A stretch of 64,000 nt of DNA from Populus alba. Lineage: Eukaryota; Streptophyta; Magnoliopsida; Malpighiales; Salicaceae. The stretch is from positions 12,900,967 to 12,964,966 of the forward strand of contig NC_133299.1 of assembly GCF_005239225.2 (NCBI RefSeq), read 5' to 3'. A model generated the notes under the pieces. It was not told the origin of the DNA. It did not search any database and worked only from the letters and a program-made list of their open reading frames with translations. The position numbers were made by a program, and so were the translations under genes. Shown here piece by piece: positions 1 through 12,399 of the stretch. How positions within the stretch are numbered: position 1 is the first letter of the stretch; every line of letters starts with the position of its first letter.

Positions 1-129
1 GGAGCAAGTTGAGTCGGCAGTCACACTCTCATAAGTAGGGACTATCTGTTTTGTAAGGAGCTAATGTAAGTCTCACGATAGCATGTGTCAAATGTAATGA
101 TGGTTTAGGATAGTGGTGGAGTATGACTT

Positions 130-345
130 TGGCGATATGTTTGGAGTTTTGGTTGTGATTAATTTTTAAAATGTTGTTTAATTGAAAATGAATTAAAATG
201 ATGTTTTTTTTTTGTTTTTTTTAAATTATTTTTGATATCAACACATTAAAATGATCTGAAAAAACAAAAAAAATATTAATTTAAAAGTTCTAGAAATTAT
301 TTTTACAATATAAAAGTTATAAACTCTGAACTGTTGAATATTTTT
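130..345. repeat. AT-rich MITE-like repeat, copy 1
   Basis: This copy carries the shared core of the dispersed family: a T-rich tract, then AAATTATTTTTGATATCA, ACACATTAAAATGATCTGAA and an A-rich tail containing ATATTAATTT. At least eight related blocks occur elsewhere in the window. The edges are approximate, and no clean terminal inverted repeat was read. Confidence 0.55.
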
Positions 346-894
346 ACATTAAAATTCCAATACAATAAAAATAAAATTAAGCTGATCTACAATAATAGTC
401 TCTAAAATCTAATTAGATTTATGTGTGCAAGGATTGTAAATATTGTAGAAGGCTGAAGATTTTTAAGACATTCATGTGTGCAAGGACTGTAAATATGTAA
501 AGGGCAATAGATTTTTTTAGACAAAACAGATTCCTAGGAAGGATATTACTATGGGGCAAACAATAACAGTTGTGTTCTATTCCTGCACTAGAATGTTCAA
601 GCCCCACAATAATAGGCTTTAGGTCACAGATGAAGGACAAGACCACATGGATAACATAATATTTACAATCATGGTCATATATATTTAATGTGGATGGTAC
701 CTAGGATGTTTTTACTTTAGAATTTTATTACTTTTCTTTCCTATAATAATCTCAATTGTATATTATTAATTATCAATTGCATAATTATATATACATTCCC
801 AATAATGCTCAATGAAGAGTTTCAACTTTCAATTTGTTTTTTATCATTTGAATCTGCAGGGTCATGTGTGTAAGTGGCGTGTAATATGGTTCTG

Positions 895-1100
895 TTTGTC
901 AATGTAATTGTAGTTGTTTTTCAAATAATTTTTTATATTAAAATGTATATCAATAATATTTTTTATTTTAAAAAAATTATTTTTAATACCATATCATCAA
1001 AATAATTTGAAAATACTAAAAATATATTAATTTAAAATAAATAAAAATATAAAAAAATATTAAATATTAAATATTTTTAAAAACATTTATAAAACATGAA
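895..1100. repeat. AT-rich MITE-like repeat, copy 2
   Basis: It has the same ordered core as copy 1: ATTAAAATGTATATCAATAA, a TTATTTTTAATACC-like centre, then ATCAAAATAATTTGAAAA and an ATATTAATTT motif before an A/T-rich end. The edges are approximate. Confidence 0.55.
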
Positions 1101-1899
1101 ACAAAATATTTATTGATGTAAATGCCAACTCATATGATTCAGGAATTCTGTGTAAATCACGATGCAAATTAAGGAAACTTTTAACAGAATATGTTATGCC
1201 ATGTTAGTGATATTATTAAGCTTGGCTAATTATGAACTAATGACAGTATATATACTTTGAAAAGCAGTAAAGTCTACAACGACTAGCTCATGATTACTGT
1301 CTAAACTCTACATATTCTCAATCTCAGGTTTGATTTTTCAATTCGACAACCGTTTCTGTTAGTCTGGCAAATTTTAGTACAATTTTGCTGGCACTTAAAT
1401 TAGCATGCATGTGGTACACTATAATTACCTCCTTGATTCCTCGAGCATTTTTTTTTTAATTTTATTTTAAAAAGGAAAATCCAAGCAGCAACTAAGAATA
1501 AGGGCAAGTGCAACCCAAACTATTTTAACTAAAATATTTATATTTAAGATATGATGAAGGGGTCTACTTTAAATAAAAAGAAGTATCCAATACTATTAGC
1601 AAGTGGTAGACGGTGTAAACATTTTTTAATTCCTTAAAATTCATAATTTATTGCCTCTTTAGTAAATTGTGTTATGTATTAAATCTAGCAGTTTAGAATT
1701 ATGATCTTATTATATTATGTATCGAATTTATTTCATATATGATGTGGAAACATTGATCTAAAGATAACTTTATTTTTTCTTTTTATGAAGTCTAATACTT
1801 TAAAAAAGAAGTTGGTCGTTAAAGAGATGGAAACTAGCAAAATACTAGGAATGAAGCAATAAAACAAATGAAAACACAAGAAACAAACTCTCAAAACTT

Positions 1900-2905
1900 A
1901 TAAAAAGAATCAACTTCCTACATCCCAACCAAAAATACACTCATGATTTCTCCAGAGATCCATACCCGTGTGAATGAAAGAATTACAAAAGGATTGAATC
2001 CAACCTTTAACTTGATGAAAAATACGATGACAGATATAATTTCAATTAGGAGTATAGCCCTAAAAGACAACCTTATTCTTACTTTACCAAATATACTAGA
2101 GAATGAAATAGCATATCTCATCCTAAACTTTACTTTTAAAGTCTTGTCGGTTACCTTTTGTAAGACCACGCTAAAGAAGTATAAGATCATCTAAAGAGTA
2201 GGGTATACACAAAGTGAAATCCAACCAATTCACAAAGCTATTTCACAGCGACCAAGAATCTTGGCAATGCAAAAACAAATGAGTGACAAATTTAGAGTGA
2301 TAAATAGGACAAAGATCTTCATGTTGAAGAATAAATTTCTTTCTCACAAGGAGAACCCTTATAAGTAACCTATCATTCAAGGCCGACCAAGCTAACAACA
2401 TATGTTTTAGAATATAGGAGTTGTGCCAAATATCACTTTTGTATTGCTAATCACTAGGAAAAAAAATTATATCTAAGAAGAGGGAACAACCTTTAACTAA
2501 GAATAACACTTTAATATCTAGAGCCTAAACAAGCTGATCATCCTTGTTTTTGTTGATAGTAGTATTGTACAGAATGCATAATAACTTACTTTATTGCTCA
2601 AATTCCCACTGCCTTAAAGGCCTACTCCAAATGAAATTCCATCTCCATATGTCTGCATCCCAGCAACCCATATCAACAAAAAAAACCCATGCTTGAAGCT
2701 ATTAATTATGTACAACTTAGGAAAGATAGAAGATAACAGCATGCTCCTAATCCAAGCATCCTTCTAAAATCTGATATTGAACCTATTGCCAAGCATTATA
2801 TGACATGAATTCTTTAGTGCAGCAACAATCATGTTTGGAGAGTTAATGGTCAAGACAGTACCTGACCAAATCGGGGACAACTTCTTTTTAAATGTGGGGA
2901 TACCA
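1900..2905 (-). pseudogene. L1-type LINE ORF2 C-terminal remnant
   Basis: Read on the minus strand, this is the 3' part of a non-LTR retrotransposon ORF2. Around 2240-2410 it shows the zinc-binding segment that follows reverse transcriptase in plant L1 elements (zf-RVT): a leucine-rich stretch, the string VRKKFILQHEDLCPIY, then THLFLHC, so the expected Cys and His ligands are visible. Upstream on that strand, about 2590-2650, is a tryptophan-rich WRWNFIW..PLRQWEFEQ segment typical of the same region. Stops interrupt the frame, several of them TAG where the family has tryptophan. It is a dead, 5'-truncated copy. It abuts the copia remnant that begins near 2985 in the same orientation. Confidence 0.7.
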
Positions 2906-2984
2906 TTAGTGAATTGAGATTTTTATAGTATTTTAATATGAAAAAAACAACTTAAAACTTGTTGAGTAATCAAATAACTTGAAT

Positions 2985-4930
2985 ACTTTAAATGTAAAAG
3001 ATAATATAACAACACAAGATTAAGAAACTAACATTCATTAGATAGTTCTTTAATTGATTAGAAACACGTATTTGAATTCCTTGATAAAAGAACATAAAGT
3101 GATATATATATTCTTGGTATTTTCTATCAAAACCCCTACTATATTTTCTTACTTTGATACTTAAAATTCTATCTACCTCATTTAAGTCCTTCATTTTGAA
3201 TTTTTAGGTTAGATATTTTTTCGTATCATTAACACCAGTTATGTTAAAACTAATAATGAACATGTCATTCATATAAAGACATATTATCACACCAAAATCA
3301 TTTGTAAATTTAGAATAAATACATTTAGCAACACTATTATGTTTAAAATCATATTATAAAATTACATAATCAAATTTCTTATTCCATTGCTTAGGTGTTT
3401 GTTTCAATCCATACAGAGATTTAATTAATTTGCAGATTTTATGCTCATTTCCTAGTAAAGCAAAACCCTCTAGGTGTTCCATATAGATCTTCTTATCTAA
3501 TTCACCATTGAGAAAAGTTGTCTTAACATCCATTCGATGTACATATAAATTATAGATTCATGATAAAGCCAAAAGTGTTCTTATAGATTTTATACAAGCC
3601 ACTAGAGCATATGCATCAAAATAATCTATTCCTTCCTTTTGTTTAAAGCCTTTGGCTACTAACCTCACTTTAAAAGTTTGAATTGATCCATCACTATTAT
3701 ATTTTCTTTTGAAAACTGATATACATCCAATTGCCTTGGGACTTCGAGGCAAATCAATAATAGTCCAAGTATTGTTATATAATAATGAGTCAATCTCATA
3801 ATTACCTGTCTCTTTTCAAAAAGCAACATCTCAAGATACCATTGTCTCTTTGTATGCTTGAGGGTCATCTTCAACTATTAATGAGATTGGTATCTTATTA
3901 AGCACATCCGTCCTATTGCCTTCAACTAAGAAAATAATAGATTATGAAAACACATAATCTGGATGTAAATTCTTTTTTTTTTCTTTCTAACACATTGGCT
4001 TCTTCTAAGTTTAGTAGAATGATCAATTTGTTTTTTTTTATTATTATTATTTATATAACTTGAATCAAAACTTGCATTATTTGTTGACTTTATTTTAATT
4101 TCAAAATAATTGATTCATTCACTAATTAAATTGGAATCCGTTTTAAATTTATTTCAATAAACTCAACATCTTTAGGTTCCATAATTACATTAGAACTTGA
4201 ATCTAATACTCTATATGCTTTTGAAGTTTTAGCTTAGCCAGCAAAATTCCCCTTTAAAGCTCTAGGTCCTAAATTTATTATTTTAGAATCTAGAACTCTA
4301 TGAAAGGCAAGACAACCCCAAACTCTAAGATAATTTTTAAGTTTGGTTTTCTTTTCTTCCAAAATTTATATGGAGAAACTTTTAATTTTCTAGAAGGAAT
4401 TTATTATATATATGACAAGCAATGAGTAAAACTCCCCCCCACAAACTAGTAGGCAATTTAGCATGCACTAACATAGAGTTAAGCATATCAATAAGTGTTC
4501 AATTTTTTCTTTATGCCAAGCCATTTTATTGGGGTGCATATGGTGCACTAGTTTGATATATGATTCCATTTTCTTCATAAAATAAAGAAAATCCCATGGA
4601 GAAATAGTTTCCACCTTTATCACTTCTTAGAATTTTAATTTTCTTCCCTTTTTGGATGTGAAAAGATCATATAAACGATCTGATAGATTATTAAGGATGT
4701 GACATCTGCACAACAATTCATCTTCATCTCATTTCTTATGTTTTACCTTCAACTGATCATTGTCTTCGGATATAGATGTAGGAGTTTCAGGCAGATTCAG
4801 ATCAAGAATGTAGGAGATCTTTAAAGTAGTCAACATGAACATCATTTTGTCTTTCCAACGTACAAAATTTGTGCCATCAAAACAATCCAGCTTTTCAAGT
4901 TCTTGATTCACCACAATCTTGGACTCTATT
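2985..4930 (-). pseudogene. Degenerate Ty1-copia gag-pol remnant
   Basis: On the minus strand the order is gag, integrase, reverse transcriptase. The gag N-terminus lies at 4729-4914 (FDGTNFVRWKDKMMFML) and a further gag piece at about 4660-4720. Integrase follows at about 4360-4650, with a SDKGGNYF-like motif, YQTSAPYAPQ and then NGLA. Reverse transcriptase spans about 2990-3750, with VRLVAKGFKQKEGIDYFDAY, SLYGLKQTPKQW and MKDLNEVDRIL. The zinc knuckle and protease between gag and integrase are missing, so a large internal deletion joined the two. The catalytic YVDD box reads YMND at 3264-3275. Many stops and frame changes are present. RNase H is lost at the left end, next to the LINE remnant. 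Confidence 0.8.
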
Positions 4931-4963
4931 GCAAATTAATACTTTACAATTGTAATGTCAATA

Positions 4964-5500
4964 GGCTTTGAGACATGAAGATCATTATTTTTAAGGTATT
5001 AATTGCCCTTAGTATATTTGCTGCAGGGTTAAAGCAATATACTTTTAGAATACAACAAAGCCTTAAGCATACAAACAATAACTTCTATAAGTGTATTAGA
5101 AAGTTTTGTTTTGTTTCTAATAAACGTAAACAGAGAGTTTGTAGAGAAAATTATAGAGAACAAAAGATTGTTTCTAATTAATTTTTGTCAACATGAAGCC
5201 GGTATTTATAAATAATATAACATCGTTTTAGACCAATATGTCTATATAGTTTAGAGGTACACATCTTCAAACCATTGTGTTTGTAAAGTTTAAAGGCACA
5301 CCTTTTTAGATTAATATATTTGTAGAGTTTAAAAGACAATTCTTCATTAAAATTATTTGAACAATCTAGCCGGAGGTGTCATGCATAATTAAATAATAAT
5401 AAAAATCATTTATGTTACATAATACCAAGAGTCAAGTGTCATTATATAGATAAAGTTATATTTTAACAAGAGATGACTTGTTCTTTATGAATAAATGGTG
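4964..5500 (-). repeat. Possible 5' LTR and degraded PBS of the copia remnant
   Basis: On the minus strand this stretch lies just upstream of the gag start at 4914. Positions 4964-4976 match 9 of 13 bases of the complement of the usual initiator-tRNA primer binding site. A TATAAATA-like box is seen at about 5195-5205 on the minus strand. No second LTR was found to the left, so the assignment rests on position and these weak motifs. Confidence 0.35.
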
Positions 5501-8500
5501 TAAATAACAAACCCAATTATTTATGAACTCTATATGCATAATATTGATATGCCAAATTGCCAGATATGCCAGGGACTTTTCAAACATGGCTCACATGATT
5601 ATGTAACAATAAAGCCAGGCATCGGACACCACTCCTAATCCAATGTCTCTTATTGCTGCCTTGCCTTTATTCAAAAAACCGTCATCTCTGTAATTTTCTT
5701 CTTGGCTTGCTTAATCCCGAAAACAACTTTGCCAGACCGCCAAGCTTTACTCAGTCAGTACTAAAAAAATAAAAATAAAAAAACCCTCAAACTTTTCCCA
5801 TGCACGCTAAGTATGTAAAGAAGTACAACATTGCAGCGTGCAAGTCATCGACTAAGAGCAAAATTTGACATTTATTTCCAAAGTCATTTGACCATAATAC
5901 CAAGCCTAGATTGTTGGCATGCCTTGAGCTAAACTAATTTTATTTTTCCAATTTGCCATTAATTTTCTCTTCTAAGCTGGCCCGTCAATTATCTTTAATA
6001 TACTTAATTTCCATCTTTTCAGTTAACGGTCTAAAACGTGGGAGAAGAATGAAGATATTATGAATAACCTAGATGATCTGGCCGATTGAATTTTGTGGGG
6101 TCAGTCTCGAATTTCAAGCTTGTAGCATATCCATCGATTGCTGTATCTCTGTAGATGTACTACGTACCATGTTCACCGGCCGGTTGCTATTATTTAGTCT
6201 CCCATTTAATTTTAATCACATCAATCTTTGACCACCAACCAGCACGTCAAATCTGGTGGTTGAGATTGCCTTGTCCACCTTAATCTCCGATCTATGTCCA
6301 GTGGAAGAAATGGCCCACCAAAAATATTGCATGGTTCAGATCAATGATACTCGTATCTATGGAAGCAATGCTGCTGAATAGCAGCACCGTTGCCCTCGAT
6401 GCTTCTCAGCTTTCACCATCGTCAAGCTCCAAACACAATATATGTGTTTCAAATATCATGGCCACGCTTTATTCGATCTATTGGATTCATTTGTTTAACC
6501 TATGATACGGGAAAAAAAAAATCATTAAGCTAATTCCGAATTTGTGTAGTTTTTGTGACCAACTTCATTTTGAAAAGAGAACAAGGAATCCAAGTTCCAA
6601 AAGTCGAGGGAAAGCCACCAAGAGGATATTTTATTTTTAGAGGGCCTTCCATGGAAATGATTAAAATTCTTTTAATGGGGAGCCTTTCGATAGCACTAGT
6701 AATGTGACCTGGGTTCCTTCTCCGTGTGAAGGACCATTAAATGAGGGAGAGATCATTTTGTTTTTTGTTTTTTCTTGAAAATGCTAGATGCCAGATCATA
6801 GCTTTAGGAAGATGAAAAGAAAGGAAAAGAAAACACAAATAAAATTAAAGAAAGAAAGAAAGAAAGTTTGAACAAAGGCTACGTTCATTGTTGGTTTCCA
6901 CGATTCCGGCTACTACTAAAATCAATGGTGATCTTGTCATTGATTTTAAAATAAATAATTTTTTAGGTTACGAAGAACATTTGCTAGATGGAAACTTACT
7001 GTATTTAGAGTTGCTAAAGATTTTATAATACTTTACTTCTAGGTTTCTACGTTTTCTTAATTCAAAGTTTTTATTTGTAAAATTGACTTTTCTTCCATTT
7101 GTTGTTAGTCGTCTACGCATGCATTTACACGACACAAAATGTGACATTTTTTTCAAGAATTATATATATATATATATAGAATTACGAAAGCCTGGAAATT
7201 AAACAATGAACCTAATAATTAAGTTCCTGAACGAATCCCATCTCAGAAAAAAACAAAAGATCGAAATTCGAGACATAGAAGTAAGCGAAAGTTTTATGAT
7301 TCAACTCCAAATAATAATGACAAGGCATCATTAAATTTATGAATCTTCTATGCTTCGAATTGGTGAATCCACAACAGGTTTTGTCGGTGTGATCTTTGCA
7401 TGGGAAATCTCACTGTGGAACAAAATCGTAGGCGCCGCCGCTGTAGGTGGTTTCGAAACAAAGCAAGCCACCGTGACGGTCCCTCTTTGAATTCATCAAT
7501 AAGCAATTCCATTTTTCTAATCTTTTGTTCAATCTACTTCCCCTTCTCTTGATGTCGTGCTCTTCTCACATGATCATCAAATTATACTCTACGAAATTGC
7601 TTTAAGAATATGATTTTTCTATGAAAGAATGATGCACGTAAATAATTAAATTCTTCACACATTCGACACGAAATAGAGAACTATATACCTGTATAGATCT
7701 AGAAGAGTTAATCGAATTAGATATACAATAAATTTAAAAAAAAAATAGCAAGTAGTGATGAAACTTTAACTAGCACTTCAAACTAAATGAGTATTTATTT
7801 ATAACATATGAATGAGGGCACGAAAAGTGAAGAAAAGAGATAGTAATTTTTATTTGCATAAATAAAAAACTACATATCTCTCCTAGGATTCTTTTCTCTA
7901 GTGGATGAATGCTTTCAAGATCTATTTTTGAATATATATATCTTTGCTTTTAAGAGAGATATAATTGGCAACAATGAAAACAATGATCCATGTTTCTGTA
8001 AATTTCTCAGATGTTCCAATACCATGGACTTATAATTATTCAATTTCTCCACAAGTATACTCTTAAGAGTCTGAACTCTGAATAGATGCAATATGAAATT
8101 TATAATTCAGCAGCTAAAATCAAAGCTAAAGGGCTACTTTTCGTTGTGCAGTAAATATTCGCTCTGTTTTTTTTTTTTTTCCTTTGTAATTAAGAGTAAA
8201 TCTAGTGATTTCATGCATACAATATTATCAACCCTTAACTTAAAAATCAAGCAATTAAAATCTTTAACTTCTATTTAATTTTCAATAAGAAGAAGAACTC
8301 ATGTTATTTGATCCAAGGGACAAGCAACATTAGGCATGTTCCTAGCTACACTGGAAGTGCCCTCCTTGCACTTCGAGTGCCTTCATATTAATATCTACAC
8401 TTTGTTATTCTATGGAGACTTGGGAGAGATCACATCATGTCTTAGGGTTCCTTCCTGCCCCCACCATTTTAAAAGAATCTGAAGAACAAAAAATAAATAA

Positions 8501-10250
8501 ATAAAGGAAAAAGGAAACAAAAGTGGGAGCTAAGAAGCCTAAAAATCTCGCTTTTCTTCTTTGTTTATCTAAACCATCATGCATATATGAGCCTATGAAA
8601 GAACTTCTATGGGACTTGAAAACCCACAACTCTCACCTTTTTCCTTCCACTTAAGTAGAAACAGTACTAATATATCTTTCCCATCAATCTGAATCTCTTG
8701 TCTGTGGATTAATAAATTCTTCTGTATCATCATGATTTCACACTAGTTTTGATTAACGAAAAAGAAATTTCATCTGCTTGGCTGGATCGTCAAGCTGATG
8801 CGTCCATATGAGCTAGGAAGAATATGAAATTTCTTGAGAAGTGGCTTGAGGTGCTATGCCTTTTTGTGTGGTTGAGCATTCACATGGTTGTGTTATGAGA
8901 GTTTGGGACCCCCTCTCCAATTGAATTTGTTCACCAGAAATTCTTATGACGCATCAACTACTGCTCCATCTTTGTTTCCATTCTCTGTTCGAGTGTTATT
9001 TAAATATATTATGTGACGAAATATTTAAATCTGCTAGCTTTAAATTCTACGGTGGAGAGCCATACATTTTTCATTTGTGAGGTGAAAACTATGCATAGAA
9101 AACCCCCACGAACATCCAAATAAAACTTGAATATAGGAGGATCATGTACTTAGGGAAGCTAATGTAATTAACAGGTGATGGCCTAGCGAAAAGAAGCTCT
9201 AGATAGAGAATTTGAACATGTGAATGGTTGTAAGATTCTGCAGTATTAAGCCACTGTCTTAATGTCTGCAAATTGTTTATAAAATCTCGAATTCAATAAA
9301 TAAAACATGAATTTAAGTATTGGTTAGTGAGGGGTTAAACGTCACATTTTCAAACTTTAGTGTTATTCCGTACAAGAACTTAAATGAAATATATACCACA
9401 AGGTTTCAAGGACTCTTTTTTTTTTTTTTGTGTTATTCCCACATAAAAATACCATGGCCTTCAACTCTTGAATTTAAACTTGTGCAGTTGTGCTACACAA
9501 TGAGATGTTTGCTTCCTAGGTTACATTACAAGTGAGGAAATTATTGTAGTTGCTAAAACTCAAATGTTTGTTTCATTAAAAACTTCAAAACCATTACGTT
9601 AAGTTTGCTTGTCTTAACTTTTTTTATTCCCTTTTACCTAGAGTATTTATATTAAAACAATTAATGAAGATTTCAGTTTTAGTTTATTTTATATAAGTTA
9701 ATATAGTTTTTTTTAAAGAAAAAAAAGTTACTATAAAAAAATACATTTTATCTATAAGGACGTCGTTATCAATGTCTACCTTAACAATCGCATCCACCAA
9801 TTTTACCTCTAATGTTATTTAACATTTTCAATGCTACCCTTTTATCATCTCTCCATCCATGTACATTAATGTAATAAATACATTAAAAACCTACGTGACA
9901 AACTCCAAAAATATAAACATTAATCAAATTTACTATTTAAAAATAAATAAAAAATGATAAAAAAGACAAATTTTTAAACTAAAAATTTAGAAACGTTGAA
10001 TCCAATTTTAAATTAAAAAAATTAAATCCCTCAAAATTTAAAATCAAAATTTTGCAAATTCAATTTTTTTTTCACTCATTTTAAATTATAAATTTAATAA
10101 TATTTTAATTTTAAAGTTTCCATATGACTGTTTAAAATTTAACGTTTTGTATTGAGAGTGGATAGAAGGTTATATAAACAACATTCGAGATAACATTAAA
10201 GGTAATACAACCTAAAAAATATGGATTGCGTTTAAAATTAATCCTTTGTT
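5500..10250. other. Intergenic DNA without a recognised gene
   Basis: This is low-copy-looking, AT-rich sequence with a (TA)9 tract at 7161-7178. A slightly GC-richer patch at about 7380-7560 has no recognisable protein. I read both strands for exon-like runs with splice sites and found none I could support. Open frames of 60-70 codons occur at chance frequency. Confidence 0.5.
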
Positions 10251-10254
10251 TTGT

Positions 10255-10625
10255 TTTGGTTAGAGTCCTTTAGTTATTGATGTATCAAAAAAATTCAAAT
10301 AGCTTGAAGAAAAGGATTATGTCTTAAATAATCAGTTAATTTTTTTATTCTAGTAATCTGATTCATTTTTTCTAGAAAAAATAGCTAGTGCCTGATACTT
10401 GCAAAAGATCAGATTTGATGAATTTAAAGACTCTCTAATGTTGAAGTATCTTTATTAGAGAAAAAAAAATGATAGTTTAGAAAAAGACTCTGAAAATAAA
10501 TATGCAATAGATAATGAATATTGAGAACTTAAAGCTTGAAGAATTCATGGGGTATCTTATAACCCACGAGTCTTGTCTTTTTATGGAGTTAAAGAGCTAG
10601 AATGTAATTTTACCCTAATAGCATT
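10255..10625 (+). repeat. Dispersed repeat related to the 48.8-50.6 kb blocks
   Basis: This block shares ordered motifs with 50150-50530: a TATCAAA..TAGCTT start, a TTATGTCTTAAATAAT-like segment, GACTCTGAAAATAAATATG, GCTTGAAGAATTCA and CCACGAGTCTT. The order and spacing are similar, so both probably derive from one unclassified element family. No coding capacity was recognised. Confidence 0.55.
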
Positions 10626-10849
10626 AATGAGAGAAAGTATTCATGGCATATGTATTAATAAATGATAAATATTCTTACACAAACATTATTGTTGATGGAA
10701 ATGTTATACATAAAGACTTTGTAAAAATGTCTGATATGATGAGTTTATTAAATTTATTTCGTGTGAGAAGAGAGGTGGAAACCCCAGGTAATATACTAAA
10801 GAGCCTTTGTGTAAGGACATACACTATAATTGAAAAGGAATTTCTAAAC

Positions 10850-11690
10850 ATGTAGAGGATAATCATGAAGAAACCCATACTAAGAAAATTTTTCTAATGA
10901 GTGAAGAAACTCATGGAGGAGCCTATATTTAGAAAAGTTTCTAAGCAGCAAAGATAAACCCAAAGAGGGTTAGCCTATACTTAGAAAATTTGCTAAGAGC
11001 CTAAAGATAACCTAAGGGTGACTTTTATACTTAGAAATTTTTTAAAGTGGTTAGGGGAAACTCAAGAAGGGTGAGTCTTCTACTTAGAAAATATTTTAAG
11101 AGGTTGAATTTCTAAATGGTTAGGGAAAACCCAAGAAAGGTAAGACTTATACTTAGAAAATATTTTAAAAGGCTAAGGGGAATCCAAGAATGGTGAGTTA
11201 TACTTGGAAAATATTTTAAGAGACTTGTGGGAACAAATTCATGCCAATGCCTATACTTAAAGAATTCCAAAGGGGCAGAGGGGACTAACCTATGTTGACG
11301 TCTAAATTTAGAAAATTTTCTAAGAAGCGAAAAAGAACATATAGAGGGTGGAGCCCATGCTTAAAAATTTCCAAGTGACTAGGGGGACTAAGGCAAGCCT
11401 TATACTTAGTAAATATTTTGAGAGTCTGAGGGGAACGAATCCTAATCGATGACTATACTTAAAAAATCCAAGGGGTAGAGGGGATGGACTCATGTAGTCG
11501 CCCATATTTATAAAATTTTCTATAAGGCGAAGGGGAACCTTTGTAGGGTGGAGCTCGTACTTAGAAAACTTCTAAGAGACTAAGGAGAACCCAAGAAAGG
11601 TGAGCCATACTTAGGAAATATTCTAAGTGGTTGAGGGGAACAAATCCCCATCGACCTTATACATAGATAATTTTTAAAGGGTGGAGAAGA
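10850..11690. repeat. Tandem array of palindrome-bearing units of 50-70 bp
   Basis: About sixteen degenerate units follow one another. Each contains a core close to TTAGAAAATTTTCTAA, which is its own reverse complement, followed by a purine-rich linker such as GGGGAACCCAAGAAGGGTGAG. Cores fall near 10880, 10925, 10979, 11026, 11081, 11150, 11201, 11254, 11303, 11357, 11402, 11455, 11505, 11558, 11608 and 11660. The units are too diverged and irregular for a simple satellite. A smaller array of the same type lies at 23080-23290. Confidence 0.75.
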
Positions 11691-12029
11691 ACCCAATGAT
11701 TATGGTGTTATTATACTATAGAGATCGAATCAATCTCTTTCTTTGAGAGTTATTGCATTTTTTAGAGTGAAGAGCCTGTGGCCTCCTTGAAAATAACATG
11801 AGGGCATGAAAGCCCTCCTAGAGAAAGATTAAAAAGTAAGGGTTTCAAAATCATCCCTGAAGATAGCATAAGGTCTAGGACCCTATCCAAAGAGTGTATT
11901 AGTTCTCTGAGTTCCTATTAGCCTTAGTGGTATATACTTAGCCATAAGATAAGGGTCTTGTTGCTTTGTTGAGGTTGGTCATCTTAAGTTGTCATAAAGG
12001 GTAGAATTATCGCACTATAAACAACTTAT

Positions 12030-12200
12030 TCCAAGGAGAGTGTTTAATCGCACTAGGGATAACCCTTTCCAATGAAATTGTGCAATCTAATAAAAGAAGA
12101 GTATGCTATCACACTAGGAAGAACCCCTTCCAAGAAGAGTATGCTATCACACTGGGAAAAACCCCTTACAAGAAGAGTATGCAATCTCATAAGTAAGATT
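12030..12200. repeat. Short tandem array, unit about 38-39 bp
   Basis: Units contain AAGAAGAGTATGCTATCACA followed by CTAGGAAGAACCCCTTCC. The GTATGC(T/A)ATC motif recurs at 12101, 12139 and 12178, with one or two more diverged units to the left. It lies about 350 bp downstream of the palindromic array and may belong to the same composite element. Confidence 0.65.
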
Positions 12201-12399
12201 CAAAATGTAACTAAGTCTATAGGGGTTAAGATCTTTTCTTACACTAAGCACATGAGGGTTGGGTTCTTCCCTAAGGCTAAAAGCCCATAAGAGTTGTATT
12301 CCTCCCCTAGATTGAGCCAATGACATTGGGTTTTTCCTCAAGGCGAAGCTTTTAAGGGTTGGTCTCGAAAACGTTATCTAAGACCATGGATTTTTAGGT

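Larger units (their letters stand above)
1..1870. other. Intergenic AT-rich DNA
   Basis: I see no convincing coding region on either strand. The stretch holds two copies of the AT-rich MITE-like family listed separately (about 130-345 and 895-1100). The rest is AT-rich sequence with short homopolymer runs. The short open frames here have no recognisable domain and no coding-like composition. Confidence 0.6.

Noticed and set aside
10850..11690. CRISPR-like array
   Set aside because: Units are contiguous and degenerate, with no unique spacers, and the DNA is plant nuclear.
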